A DNA stretch of 7,094 nucleotides from an uncultured Eubacteriales bacterium. Lineage in GTDB: Bacteria; Bacillota; Clostridia; Oscillospirales; CAG-272. This document shows, in pieces, positions 1-6,220 of the stretch (positions are counted from its first letter, which is position 1; every line of letters starts with the position of its first letter). A model generated the notes under the pieces. It had not been told where the DNA came from. It saw nothing but the letters and a program-made list of their open reading frames with translations, and ran no database searches. Made by a program: the position numbers and the translations under genes. The stretch is from assembly GCA_900552255.1 (NCBI GenBank), contig URZF01000076.1, positions 1-7,094 on the forward strand, given 5' to 3'.

Positions 1-1
1 C

Positions 2-160
2 AAGATCCGCTATAATTATTGTCAGGTGATCCGCCCGAAAAAGACCTATTCCTATATCTTTGAATTCAACGGGGATGTCGCCGAGATCGTGTTTCAGCCG
101 GATGAGGCCATGCTTGCGCTGATACGGGAAGCGATCGACCGAAAGGAGCAGGAGGAATAA
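2..160 (+). CDS. C-terminal fragment of an unrecognised protein
   Basis: An open frame enters from the left edge and stops with TAA at 158-160, giving the last 52 residues. The fragment is mixed alpha/beta in appearance. A tyrosine-rich, probably beta-strand part (RYNYCQVIRPKKTYSYIFEF) is followed by an acidic, probably helical tail ending in REAIDRKEQEE. The GC-rich codon choice (cgc, gcg, ctg, gcc) matches the housekeeping genes downstream, so it is very likely a real coding end. No catalytic motif is visible and I do not recognise the family. About 50 bp separate its stop from the acpP promoter, with no strong terminator between, so its transcript may read into acpP. Confidence 0.6.
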   Translation, partial: KIRYNYCQVIRPKKTYSYIFEFNGDVAEIVFQPDEAMLALIREAIDRKEQEE

Positions 161-213
161 TCGCTTTTGCACGGCGGCAAAAATCAAAAAGATAAAATAT
201 TTTCCAAAGGTAC

Positions 214-242
214 TTGAAAATTGGATTTGCTTCGTATATAAT
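214..242 (+). promoter_or_regulatory. Sigma-A promoter of acpP
   Basis: The -35 box TTGAAA (214-219) and the -10 box TATAAT (237-242) are separated by exactly 17 nt. This is a near-consensus vegetative promoter, with transcription expected to start near 249, about 30 nt upstream of the acpP start codon. The sequence just upstream (181-203) is A/T-rich and could act as an UP-like element. Confidence 0.85.
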
Positions 243-277
243 GACGTTACTAGCAGGATATTAGGAGGAAAACAGAA

Positions 278-505
278 ATGCTTGAAGCGATAAAGGACAT
301 TCTTTCAAAGCAGCTGAGAGTTGACATCAACAGCATAACGGAGGATACGAGAATCGTGGATGATTTGGGCGCCGATTCGCTCGACGTTGTGGAGATGCTG
401 ATGACGATCGAGCAGGATTATGGCGTTATCGTCCCCGACGATGTGATCGCTACATTCAAAACCGTGGGAGATGTCGCAAGATATATCGAAAACAATCAGC
501 AGTAA
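278..505 (+). CDS. acpP: Acyl carrier protein
   Basis: This 75-residue acidic protein carries growing acyl chains on a 4'-phosphopantetheine arm for type II fatty acid synthesis in the cytoplasm. The attachment motif GADSLD spans residues 31-36, with Ser34 as the expected modified residue. Around it are the usual helix-I leader, the acidic recognition helix (VVEMLMTIEQDYG) and the C-terminal TVGDVARYIE helix. Length is typical for the family. The start is fixed by a perfect AGGAGG (263-268) placed 9 nt before ATG. The gene has its own promoter and terminator, so it appears monocistronic; no fab or plsX genes are adjacent in the window. A carrier protein for another pathway cannot be fully excluded, but the compact standard sequence favours primary fatty acid metabolism. 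Confidence 0.93.
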   Translation: MLEAIKDILSKQLRVDINSITEDTRIVDDLGADSLDVVEMLMTIEQDYGVIVPDDVIATFKTVGDVARYIENNQQ

Positions 506-524
506 AATTTGTGTATCAAAGAGG

Positions 525-553
525 GGCGCCGGATTTTTCTCGGCGTCTTTTTT
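525..553 (+). terminator. Rho-independent terminator of acpP
   Basis: The left arm GGCGCCG (525-531) pairs with CGGCGTC (541-547) as 7 bp including one G-T wobble, with a 9-nt loop. It is followed at once by six T residues (548-553). It lies 20 nt after the acpP stop and separates acpP from the nusB operon. Confidence 0.88.
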
Positions 554-594
554 ATTGCTTGCAAACGAGCCCCGCGGACATCGCCCGTTTTGTA

Positions 595-623
595 TTGACT
601 TTTTCCGTGGGGCGCGGTATAAT
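595..623 (+). promoter_or_regulatory. Sigma-A promoter of the nusB operon
   Basis: TTGACT (595-600) and TATAAT (618-623) lie 17 nt apart, so five of six -35 bases and all -10 bases match consensus. The transcript should begin near 630 and gives nusB a leader of roughly 60 nt. No terminator is visible from here to 5769, so this is the likely main promoter for all six genes downstream. Confidence 0.85.
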
Positions 624-687
624 TGACACAGTATCGATCGGTTAGGGGCGCAGGATGCGCAAATTTGTTTTGCCGGAAGGAAATTTT

Positions 688-1104
688 ATGGCAGCTATTT
701 CAAGACGTGCCGCAAGGGAATGCGCGCTCAAAATGCTTTACAGCTATGATTTTAATAAGGAAGCGGAGCCGGAATCGTTTTTCTCTCTCATATGCGGGGA
801 AGCGGAGATTCCGTCGGATGATTTTGCGTACTCTCTTTTCTGCGGAACGCTGGCGCATATCGGGGACATCGACGCGAGAATCTCGGAGAACGCGAAGGGA
901 TGGAGGCTCGACCGCATCGCGCGCATGTCGCTTGCCATCATGCGGCTCTGCGTATATGAGCTGCTTTATACGGAGGTGCCGACGCCGATTGCCATCAACG
1001 AGGCGGTGGAGCTTGCAAAGGCATATGACGGCGACGATGCCCCCGCATTTATCAACGGCATCCTCAATTCCATCGCGGTGAAATCCGGCAGGAACAACGC
1101 ATGA
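688..1104 (+). CDS. nusB: Transcription antitermination factor NusB
   Basis: NusB binds boxA RNA with NusE (ribosomal protein S10) in the antitermination complex on rRNA operons. The 138-residue all-helical protein begins with the family's basic N-terminus (SRRAARECALKMLYSYDF, residues 5-22). It also has the diagnostic WRLDRIARMSLAIMRLCVYE block (72-91) and the C-terminal PIAINEAVELAKAY...FINGIL segment (100-126). I chose ATG 688 because AAGGA (677-681) sits 6 nt upstream and the protein then starts just before the conserved SRR. An in-frame ATG at 655 would add 11 residues with no family match and a weaker ribosome site. Its TGA overlaps the next ATG by 4 nt (ATGA), which suggests translational coupling. 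Confidence 0.93.
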   Translation: MAAISRRAARECALKMLYSYDFNKEAEPESFFSLICGEAEIPSDDFAYSLFCGTLAHIGDIDARISENAKGWRLDRIARMSLAIMRLCVYELLYTEVPTPIAINEAVELAKAYDGDDAPAFINGILNSIAVKSGRNNA

Positions 1105-2054
1105 GAGTGCTTGGCATCGATACGAGCAATTATACGACGTCGATAGCGCTCGTGGACGAGGACGGTTTCCGTCAGGAGCGGCGGCTTTTGTCGGTGGGCA
1201 AGGGAGAGCGCGGGCTCCGGCAGAGCAGCGCGCTTTTTTTGCATACGGTGAATCTGCCGGAGATCATACGGGCGCTTGCCCCGATGGAAAAGCTCGACGC
1301 GGTGGCCTACAGCGCCTATCCGAGAGACGTTGCCGGCTCCTATATGCCATGCTTCCTTGCGGGACAAGCGGCTGCGCAGACGGCGGCTTCGGTGCTGAAC
1401 GTCCCCTTGTACCGCTTTTCCCATCAGGCGGGACATCTGATGGCGGCGGTAAAGACCTGCGGCTCGGAGTCGATCGGCAGAGGGGAATTTCTTGCATTTC
1501 ATCTGTCGGGCGGAACGACGGAGCTTCTGCATGTGACGCCGGACGAGACGATCGGCTTTGCCGCGGAGATCGTCGGCAGAACGCTCGATATCTCGGCAGG
1601 GCAGCTTGTCGACCGCATCGGCGTGATGCTGGGGCTTTCGTTTCCGTGCGGAGGGGAATTGGAGCGTCTTGCGGGGGAGTCGGAGCGGGAGCCGGCGGTG
1701 CAGGTGTGCGTCCGCGGCGCCGACTGCAATCTCTCCGGCGCCGAAAACATCGCGGCAAGGATGGTTGAAAACGGAACGCCGGCGTGCGATATCGCAAAAT
1801 TTGCGCTTGCCTTTGTCATGCGGACGGTCCTTGGCATGTCGCAGGCGGCAAGAGCGCGGTATCCGTCCCTTCCGATCCTTTATGCCGGAGGGGTCATGCG
1901 GAACGCCTATATCCGGCAGGCGATAGCGTCGGCGCTTTCCGACGTTTGGTTTGCCGAGCCGGAGCTGTCGAGCGACAACGCGGTCGGCACCGCATATCTC
2001 GGACTGGAACGACTGAAAAGAGAAGTGAGGCAGGAATGGAAAAGCGAATCATAA
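1101..2054 (+). CDS. Divergent TsaD/Kae1 (peptidase M22) paralogue
   Basis: This 317-residue protein has the ASKHA fold of TsaD, the transferase that makes threonylcarbamoyl-adenosine in tRNA. Visible family parts are the phosphate-1 strand VLGIDTSNYTTSIALV (3-18), HQAGH (108-112, matching the metal-binding HxxGH), SGGTTEL (136-142), DISAGQLVDRIG...SFPCGG (163-185), AGGV (262-265) and SDNAVG (291-296). The two histidines and Asp292, which match the metal ligands of true TsaD, are kept. The canonical SCDET loop near residue 10 has become SNYTT, and the canonical SGGHT has become SGGTT. It is therefore probably a paralogue rather than the main TsaD, which should lie elsewhere in the genome. It may bind nucleotide and metal, but its reaction is unknown. 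Database names such as glycoprotease for this family are historical. It overlaps nusB by 4 nt and xseA by 19 nt. Confidence 0.85.
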   Translation: MRVLGIDTSNYTTSIALVDEDGFRQERRLLSVGKGERGLRQSSALFLHTVNLPEIIRALAPMEKLDAVAYSAYPRDVAGSYMPCFLAGQAAAQTAASVLNVPLYRFSHQAGHLMAAVKTCGSESIGRGEFLAFHLSGGTTELLHVTPDETIGFAAEIVGRTLDISAGQLVDRIGVMLGLSFPCGGELERLAGESEREPAVQVCVRGADCNLSGAENIAARMVENGTPACDIAKFALAFVMRTVLGMSQAARARYPSLPILYAGGVMRNAYIRQAIASALSDVWFAEPELSSDNAVGTAYLGLERLKREVRQEWKSES

Positions 2055-3253
2055 CCGTTTCGGAGCTCAATGAATATATCAAAATGGTTTTGGAAAACGA
2101 CGAGCTCCTGATGCGCGTTTTCATCAAGGGCGAAATATCGAATTTCACGAACCATTATAAGACGGGGCATTTTTATTTTTCCTTGAAGGACGAGGGAGGC
2201 GCGGTGCGCGCCGTTATGTTCCGAGGCAGCGCGTCGAAGCTGAAATTCGTTCCGGAAAACGGAATGCGCGTCGTCGTGGGCGGCCGCGTAGGGGTTTTTC
2301 CGCGTGACGGTCAGTATCAGGTCTATGCGGAGACGATGGAGCCGGACGGGGTCGGCGCGCTTTATGTCGCGTATGAGCAGTTGAAGGCGAAGCTGGAAAA
2401 GGAGGGACTTTTCGACGCGGCAAAAAAGAAGCCGCTGCCGAAGATCCCGACGCGCATCGGCATCATCACCTCGCCCACGGGCGCCGCGATCCGCGATATC
2501 ATCAACATCTTGGGCCGGCGCTTCCCGCTTGCGAAGGCCGTGCTGTATCCCGCGCTTGTGCAGGGAGAGGGAGCTGCGCCGGACCTTGTGCGCGGCATCG
2601 ATTATTTCAACGGCGCGGGGGATGTCGATGTCATCATCATAGGGCGCGGCGGCGGCTCTCTTGAGGATTTATGGGCGTTCAATGGCGAGACGCTTGCGCG
2701 CCGTGTCGCGGCGTCGAAAATCCCCGTCATTTCCGCCGTAGGGCATGAAACGGACTTTACGCTCTGCGATTTCGCGGCGGACAGACGCGCGCCGACGCCT
2801 TCGGCGGCGGCGGAGCTTGCCGTCCCGGAGACGGGCGAGCTTTCCCGCAAGCTGTCGAATGTCACGGCGAGACTTGGGCTTCTCATGGAGGGAAAAACCG
2901 GCTTGTATCGGGAGCGTCTCACGCGGCTCGCGTCCGCGCGCGTCCTGATGAGTCCGATGAATATGGTCGACGATAAGCGAATGGCGCTTGCGATGGAGGA
3001 GCGCGCGCTCTTTGACAGGATGACGGCGCTTCTTTCACGCAAGCGGGCGGATTTTGCCAGAGATACCGCGAAGCTCGACGCGCTCAATCCGCTTTCCGTG
3101 CTTTCCCGCGGATATGGAGCGGTGTTCACCGGAGAGGGCGCCGTCATAAAAAGCGTCGCGCAGACCGCCGTCGGAGAACGGCTGTCCTTGATGCTTTCGG
3201 ACGGACAGGTACAGGCCACGGTCGATGAGATCCTTGCAAAGGACGGAAAATAA
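2036..3253 (+). CDS. xseA: Exodeoxyribonuclease VII large subunit
   Basis: XseA is the catalytic subunit of exonuclease VII, which degrades single-stranded DNA to acid-soluble oligonucleotides and acts with several XseB chains in repair. The 405-residue protein has the N-terminal OB fold (about 1-105; KGEISNF at 31-37, HFYFSLKDE at 45-53, RAVMFR at 58-63). The nuclease core follows, with TSPTGAAIRD (145-154), GRGGGSLEDLWAFN (203-216) and VGHETDFTLCDFAADRRAPTPSAAAE (235-260). A helical coiled-coil region for XseB binding comes next, then the closing NPLSVLSRGYG (351-361). All expected blocks are present and length is normal. The frame is open much further upstream, but ATG 2036 starts the protein at the family position (EKRIITVSELN) with GAGG at 2027-2030. 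Its start lies inside the end of the preceding gene. Confidence 0.95.
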   Translation: MEKRIITVSELNEYIKMVLENDELLMRVFIKGEISNFTNHYKTGHFYFSLKDEGGAVRAVMFRGSASKLKFVPENGMRVVVGGRVGVFPRDGQYQVYAETMEPDGVGALYVAYEQLKAKLEKEGLFDAAKKKPLPKIPTRIGIITSPTGAAIRDIINILGRRFPLAKAVLYPALVQGEGAAPDLVRGIDYFNGAGDVDVIIIGRGGGSLEDLWAFNGETLARRVAASKIPVISAVGHETDFTLCDFAADRRAPTPSAAAELAVPETGELSRKLSNVTARLGLLMEGKTGLYRERLTRLASARVLMSPMNMVDDKRMALAMEERALFDRMTALLSRKRADFARDTAKLDALNPLSVLSRGYGAVFTGEGAVIKSVAQTAVGERLSLMLSDGQVQATVDEILAKDGK

Positions 3254-3314
3254 AAGAAATGATATTACTGTATAAAACATATAATTCATTTGTATAAAAT
3301 AACGGAGGCTGGAT
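3254..3314 (+). other. AT-rich xseA-xseB spacer
   Basis: This 61-bp gap is very A+T-rich compared with the flanking genes. It holds TGTATAAAA twice (3269-3277 and 3291-3299, start points 22 bp apart), a perfect TATAAT (3280-3285) with no recognisable -35 box, and ATTCATTTGTATA (3284-3296), which recurs in the gap before the pyrophosphorylase gene. A weak internal promoter is possible but not demonstrated. The xseB ribosome site GGAGG (3304-3308) closes the gap. Confidence 0.4.
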
Positions 3315-3560
3315 ATGGCAGGTGAGAATCGGAAAATGACGTTTGAAGCGGCGCTTTCCCGTTTGGAGGACATCGTGCGCTCGATGGAAAACGGAAATGC
3401 AATGCTGGACGAATCCCTCACGCTTTTTGAAGAGGGCGTGAGTCTTGTCAAGTTCTGCACCAAGGCGCTGGACGAGGCGGAGCAAAAGGTGAAAATCCTT
3501 CAAAAGGGGGATGACGGCGCCGTTACGGAGACGGATTTCACCGGAAGCGCCGAGGGATGA
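3315..3560 (+). CDS. xseB: Exodeoxyribonuclease VII small subunit
   Basis: This 81-residue helical protein is the small subunit of exonuclease VII, which binds the helical arm of XseA. It shows the family pattern MTFEAALSRLEDIVRSMENG (8-27), then LDESLTLFEEGVSLVKFC (31-48) and ALDEAEQKVKIL (51-62), a two-helix hairpin. The acidic C-terminal tail (after residue 64) is not conserved in the family as far as I know. GGAGG (3304-3308) sits 6 nt before the ATG. Unlike many xseA-xseB pairs, which overlap or nearly touch, this pair is separated by a 61-bp AT-rich gap. The stop TGA is 2 nt before the ispA start chosen here. Confidence 0.93.
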   Translation: MAGENRKMTFEAALSRLEDIVRSMENGNAMLDESLTLFEEGVSLVKFCTKALDEAEQKVKILQKGDDGAVTETDFTGSAEG

Positions 3561-3562
3561 TA

Positions 3563-4450
3563 ATGGAGATTGAAAAGCTTTTGCTGCGGGATGCGGCGCT
3601 TGTCAATGACGCGCTTCCCGCGTATCTGGAAACGACGGATGACGCCGTCGGTGTTTTATATGAATCGATGCGTTACAGCGCGCTTTCCGGCGGAAAGCGG
3701 ATCCGTCCGTTTCTTGTTTTGGAGGCCTGCCGCATGTTCGGCGGTGAGGAAAAGGCGGCGCTGCCGTTCGCCTGCGCGATCGAATGTGTGCATGCGTCCT
3801 CTCTTATCCATGACGATATGCCCTGCATGGACAACGATGCGCTGCGCCGCGGCAAACCGACGAACCATGTCGTTTTCGGCGAGGATATCGCGCTTCTCGC
3901 GGGCGACGCGCTGATCACCCGCGGATATGAAATTGCCGCGCGCAATTCGGAGGTCCCGCCGCAGGCGGCGCTGTCGGCGACGGCGATGCTCCTGCGCGCC
4001 GCCGGTGCGGAAGGGATGATGGGCGGTCAGCAGATCGACCTTGCCGCCGAGAAAAAGAAGGCGGATTTTGATACGCTTTTGAAGATGCACGCCAAAAAGA
4101 CGGGCGCGCTCATCCGCGCTTCGGCGCTGCTCGGCTGTGCGGCTGCGGGAATCTGCTCCGAATCCGATCCGCGCGTCCGTGCCGCTTCCGCTTATGCCGA
4201 CGGGATCGGGCTTGCGTTCCAAATCATAGACGACATTCTCGATATGACGGGCGATGAGGCCACGCTCGGCAAAAAAACGCATGCCGACGATGCAATGGGG
4301 AAGACCACCTTTCTCAGCTTTATGAGCGTCGAAGAAGCGCACGCATATGCCGTTCGCGTCACCGAAAAAGCGAAGGCCGCCATTGCTGTATATGAAAAAA
4401 ACGAGGCGCTGACTGCCTTTGCCGACTATTTGCTCGACCGGAAAAAATAA
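3563..4450 (+). CDS. ispA: Polyprenyl diphosphate synthase (FPP/GGPP type)
   Basis: A trans-prenyltransferase that condenses isopentenyl diphosphate with allylic diphosphates in isoprenoid synthesis. Visible are GGKRIRP (43-49), the first Asp-rich motif DDMPCMDND (84-92, bacterial DDxxxxD type) followed by ALRRGKPTNH, GGQQIDL (154-160), and the second Asp-rich motif DDILD (223-227) with GKTTF (246-250). Length (295 aa) is normal. I chose ATG 3563 over ATG 3557 because GAGGG (3552-3556) is 6 nt before 3563 but abuts 3557. The residue five places before the first Asp-rich motif is Ser79, where farnesyl synthases usually have Tyr or Phe, so the product may be longer than C15 (GGPP or mixed). In many Firmicutes dxs follows ispA; here it does not. 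The name ispA is by position and family; product length is not settled. Confidence 0.9.
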   Translation: MEIEKLLLRDAALVNDALPAYLETTDDAVGVLYESMRYSALSGGKRIRPFLVLEACRMFGGEEKAALPFACAIECVHASSLIHDDMPCMDNDALRRGKPTNHVVFGEDIALLAGDALITRGYEIAARNSEVPPQAALSATAMLLRAAGAEGMMGGQQIDLAAEKKKADFDTLLKMHAKKTGALIRASALLGCAAAGICSESDPRVRAASAYADGIGLAFQIIDDILDMTGDEATLGKKTHADDAMGKTTFLSFMSVEEAHAYAVRVTEKAKAAIAVYEKNEALTAFADYLLDRKK

Positions 4451-4511
4451 ATATATAGACGGATAAAATATTTTATTCATTTGTATATTTATAGCCCGAC
4501 AGGGGGGATTT
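4451..4511 (+). other. AT-rich spacer before the pyrophosphorylase gene
   Basis: This second 61-bp gap is almost entirely A+T. It contains a perfect 14-bp palindrome, ATAAAATATTTTAT (4463-4476), and ATTCATTTGTATA (4475-4487), shared with the xseA-xseB gap. GATAAAATATTTT (4462-4474) also occurs upstream of the acpP promoter (191-203). No good -35/-10 pair is seen. The gap ends in the G-rich ribosome site AGGGGGG (4501-4507). Confidence 0.4.
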
Positions 4512-5729
4512 ATGATAGATGATGTGAATATCAAGCAGATGCTTGAAAGGAAAGGTCAGTCCCATCTTCTTCGCTATTACGACATCCTTTCCGACAGAGA
4601 AAAGAAAACGCTTCTCTCGGAGCTTTCCAAGCTCGATTTTTCCTTTTTCGAGAGGGCGGAGCGTCTTAGGCAGATTCGGAGCTGCGATATTTCGCCCATC
4701 GATATTTTTACGAGCCGTATGGCAGAGCAGCGCCGCGAGGAGCTCGAAGCTGCCGGACTTGCCGCGATCGGCAAGGGAAGGATCGCCGCCGTGCTCCTCT
4801 GCGGGGGGCAGGGAACGCGGCTCGGCTTTGACCATTCCAAGGGAATGTATGACATCGGGCTCACCCGTCCGCTTCTTATTTTTGAGCTTCATTTTTCCTA
4901 TATGCTTGGGGTGGCGAGGCGTGCCGGCGCGTGGTTCCCCATTTTTGTTATGACAAGCGAGATCAACGATTCGGAGATCCGGGAATTTCTCGCAGCGCAC
5001 GACTATTTCGGGTACAATGGGGGATTTGTGCATTTTTACGTTCAGAATATGGTTCCTTCCACGGGCCTTGACGGAAAGATTCTGATGGGCGGCAGGGACT
5101 CGCTCGCCATGTCGCCGGACGGAAACGGCGGCTGGTTTTCCTCTCTTGTATCGGCGGGACTTTTGGATTTTGTGAAAACCTCCGGAGTCGAATGGTTCAA
5201 TGTGGTGTCGATCGACAACGTGCTTCAACGCACGGTGGATCCGCTCTTTGTCGGCGCTACGCTGTGTTCAGGAGCGGACTGCGGGGCGAAGGTAATCAAA
5301 AAAGCGACGCCGGACGAGAGGATCGGGCTTATCTGCCGGAATGCAGGCCATCCTGCGGTGATCGAATATTATGAGCTTGATCGTCTGATCAAGGAAGAGC
5401 ATGTGAATACGGACGGCATCGAATACGGAGTGATTCTCAATTATCTGTTCCGTACCGACCGGATGGAGGGGACGCTCAGCCATCCGCTTCCTGTGCACAA
5501 GGTGCGCAAGAAAATACCGTATTTTGACGACGGAAAGCTGGTCGTTCCCAAGCAGGAAAACGGCTATAAATATGAGATGCTGGCGACGGATCTCGTCGAG
5601 TTTATGGGCTCTTGTCTGCCGTATGAGGTGCGGCGTGAGGCCGAATTTGCGCCGGTCAAAAACCGGCATGGCGCAGATTCCGTCGATTCCGCGCGTGAGA
5701 TGCTTACGGCGGCAGGATATGAGCTGTAA
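4512..5729 (+). CDS. UAP1-like UDP-sugar pyrophosphorylase
   Basis: A 405-residue UDPGP-family (PF01704-type) nucleotidyltransferase that should join UTP and a sugar 1-phosphate to give a UDP-sugar and pyrophosphate. The nucleotide loop LLCGGQGTRLG (95-105) runs into SKGMYDIGL (109-117). Then come MTSE (147-150), SPDGNGGWFSSL (201-212), the metal/uridine region SIDNVLQRTVDPLFVG (233-248), SGADCGAK (253-260), IEYYEL (284-289) and the C-terminal EFAPVKNRHGADSVDSAR (378-395). The KGMYD, DGNGG, GADCGAK and P.KN blocks match eukaryotic UDP-N-acetylhexosamine pyrophosphorylase (UAP1) better than GlmU or GalU. Positions that in UAP1 lie near the sugar differ (the NAGNICNH segment is here YGVILNYL at 305-312; FVFD is LATD at 357-360). 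The substrate may therefore be GlcNAc-1-P, Glc-1-P or Gal-1-P. Last gene before the terminator; likely feeds envelope sugar synthesis. Confidence 0.85.
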   Translation: MIDDVNIKQMLERKGQSHLLRYYDILSDREKKTLLSELSKLDFSFFERAERLRQIRSCDISPIDIFTSRMAEQRREELEAAGLAAIGKGRIAAVLLCGGQGTRLGFDHSKGMYDIGLTRPLLIFELHFSYMLGVARRAGAWFPIFVMTSEINDSEIREFLAAHDYFGYNGGFVHFYVQNMVPSTGLDGKILMGGRDSLAMSPDGNGGWFSSLVSAGLLDFVKTSGVEWFNVVSIDNVLQRTVDPLFVGATLCSGADCGAKVIKKATPDERIGLICRNAGHPAVIEYYELDRLIKEEHVNTDGIEYGVILNYLFRTDRMEGTLSHPLPVHKVRKKIPYFDDGKLVVPKQENGYKYEMLATDLVEFMGSCLPYEVRREAEFAPVKNRHGADSVDSAREMLTAAGYEL

Positions 5730-5768
5730 AAGGCAAATCCGGGGGAATCCATGTAATCATTTTCGCAT

Positions 5769-5802
5769 AAAAAGGAACCGGAATTTTTCCGGTCCTTTTT
5801 TT
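5769..5802 (+). terminator. Rho-independent terminator ending the operon
   Basis: GGAACCGGAA (5774-5783) pairs with TTCCGGTCC (5787-5795), with a single bulged A and a 3-nt loop, and is flanked by AAAAA (5769-5773). Seven T residues follow (5796-5802). It lies 40 nt after the pyrophosphorylase stop and is the first convincing + strand terminator since 553. The flanking A/T run could let it work partly in both directions. Confidence 0.88.
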
Positions 5803-5979
5803 GATGAAAAATCATAGCGAATTTCTGATTATCTTTGCATTGGGTGGCAAATGTCGGTTCAGTCTGATATTTCAGGCTTTTCCGGCATTTTCATTTGCGG
5901 AAGATGCCCGGCAATCGCGGCATTTCCAAGCTTCATTCAGCAATCAAAGCTGTACGAGCGCAAAAAGCACGATATTTAG

Positions 5980-6093
5980 TTAAGTCCTGACAATTTTCGC
6001 AACCGTCATTAGACTGTCCCGAATGGACGGTCTGAATTTTTTTGACGGTAGCAAAAATACAGTAAAAATTTGTCGGCGGCTAAGTTGCATCAT
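5980..6093 (-). CDS. Possible 37-residue peptide ORF
   Basis: On the minus strand, ATG at 6093-6091 (followed by a second ATG) opens a frame of 37 codons ending in TAA at 5982-5980. A perfect AGGAGG (complement of 6102-6107) lies 8 nt upstream, the best ribosome site on this strand. The peptide is basic, starting MMQLSRRQIFTVFLLP, with a short hydrophobic stretch (residues 9-15) and ending in VAKIVRT. I do not recognise it. Against a real gene: it spans an inverted repeat (5993-6058), it is short, and a terminator stands between it and the DtxR gene. It may be a genuine small protein, a leader peptide, or the intact beginning of a truncated gene. Confidence 0.35.
   Translation of the reverse strand: MMQLSRRQIFTVFLLPSKKFRPSIRDSLMTVAKIVRT
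5993..6058. repeat. Nested inverted repeat, 66 bp
   Basis: The outer arms ATTTTCGCAACCGTCA (5993-6008) and TGACGGTAGCAAAAAT (6043-6058) are complementary at 14 of 16 positions. Inside is a 9-bp hairpin, AGACTGTCC (6011-6019) with GGACGGTCT (6025-6033) including one G-T pair and a 5-nt loop, followed by a run of seven T (6037-6043). The inner hairpin plus T-run could act as a + strand terminator. The whole has the look of a small palindromic repeat unit, but no second copy is in the window. Confidence 0.6.
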
Positions 6094-6101
6094 GGTGATT
6101 C

Positions 6102-6121
6102 CCTCCTGTAAGCCGCAGGAG
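6102..6121 (-). promoter_or_regulatory. Hairpin covering the ribosome site of the 37-codon ORF
   Basis: On the minus strand CTCCTG (6121-6116) can pair perfectly with CAGGAG (6108-6103) across a 7-nt loop. This hides five of the six bases of the AGGAGG at 6107-6102. Such an arrangement is typical of translational control, for example by an upstream alternative pairing or a ribosome. No known riboswitch consensus was recognised upstream. Confidence 0.4.
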
Positions 6122-6149
6122 CTGCCAGCGAGTCATCCCTTTTGAGGGC

Positions 6150-6189
6150 AAAAAGAACGGCGGCCTTGAAATGTGCTTCAAAACCGCCG
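6150..6189 (-). terminator. Minus-strand intrinsic terminator or attenuator
   Basis: Read on the minus strand, CGGCGGTTTTGAA (6189-6177) pairs with TTCAAGGCCGCCG (6170-6158) over 13 bp, including two G-T pairs, with a 6-nt loop. TTCTTTTT (6157-6150) follows. It lies about 110 nt after the DtxR stop and upstream of the 37-codon ORF. It may simply end the ABC-DtxR transcript or act as an attenuator for what follows. On the + strand there is no T-run after it. Confidence 0.75.
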
Positions 6190-6220
6190 GCAGAGGAGCA
6201 AACCAGAAAATAGGTGCACG

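Noticed and set aside
655..687. Longer nusB starting at ATG 655
   Set aside because: It adds residues with no family match; ATG 688 has a better-spaced AAGGA and begins at the usual NusB N-terminus.
966..1532. 188-codon minus-strand ORF opposite nusB and the TsaD-like gene
   Set aside because: Shadow frame of GC-rich coding sequence; its translation is Arg-rich and low in family-like pattern, while the + strand genes are clearly conserved.
1784..2035. Extension of the xseA frame upstream to 1784
   Set aside because: This part lies wholly inside the TsaD-like gene in another frame; XseA homology begins at ATG 2036 behind GAGG.
2602..3219. 205-codon minus-strand ORF opposite xseA
   Set aside because: Ser/Ala/Arg-rich antisense shadow of the conserved XseA core.
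3280..3285. Perfect TATAAT in the xseA-xseB gap as an internal promoter
   Set aside because: No -35 box at 16-18 nt upstream; in such AT-rich sequence a lone hexamer is weak evidence, so it is only mentioned in the spacer entry.
3656..4534. 292-codon minus-strand ORF opposite ispA
   Set aside because: Antisense to an intact prenyl synthase with both Asp-rich motifs; no ribosome site or family pattern.
5857..5935. 25-codon minus-strand ORF (ATG AAG CTT GGA...) downstream of the 37-codon ORF
   Set aside because: Very short, directly preceded by an in-frame stop, and without a ribosome site; cannot be told from chance.
5801..5983. 60-codon + strand ORF after the operon
   Set aside because: Its start lies in the T-run of the terminator, it has no ribosome site, and the sequence shows no recognisable domain.
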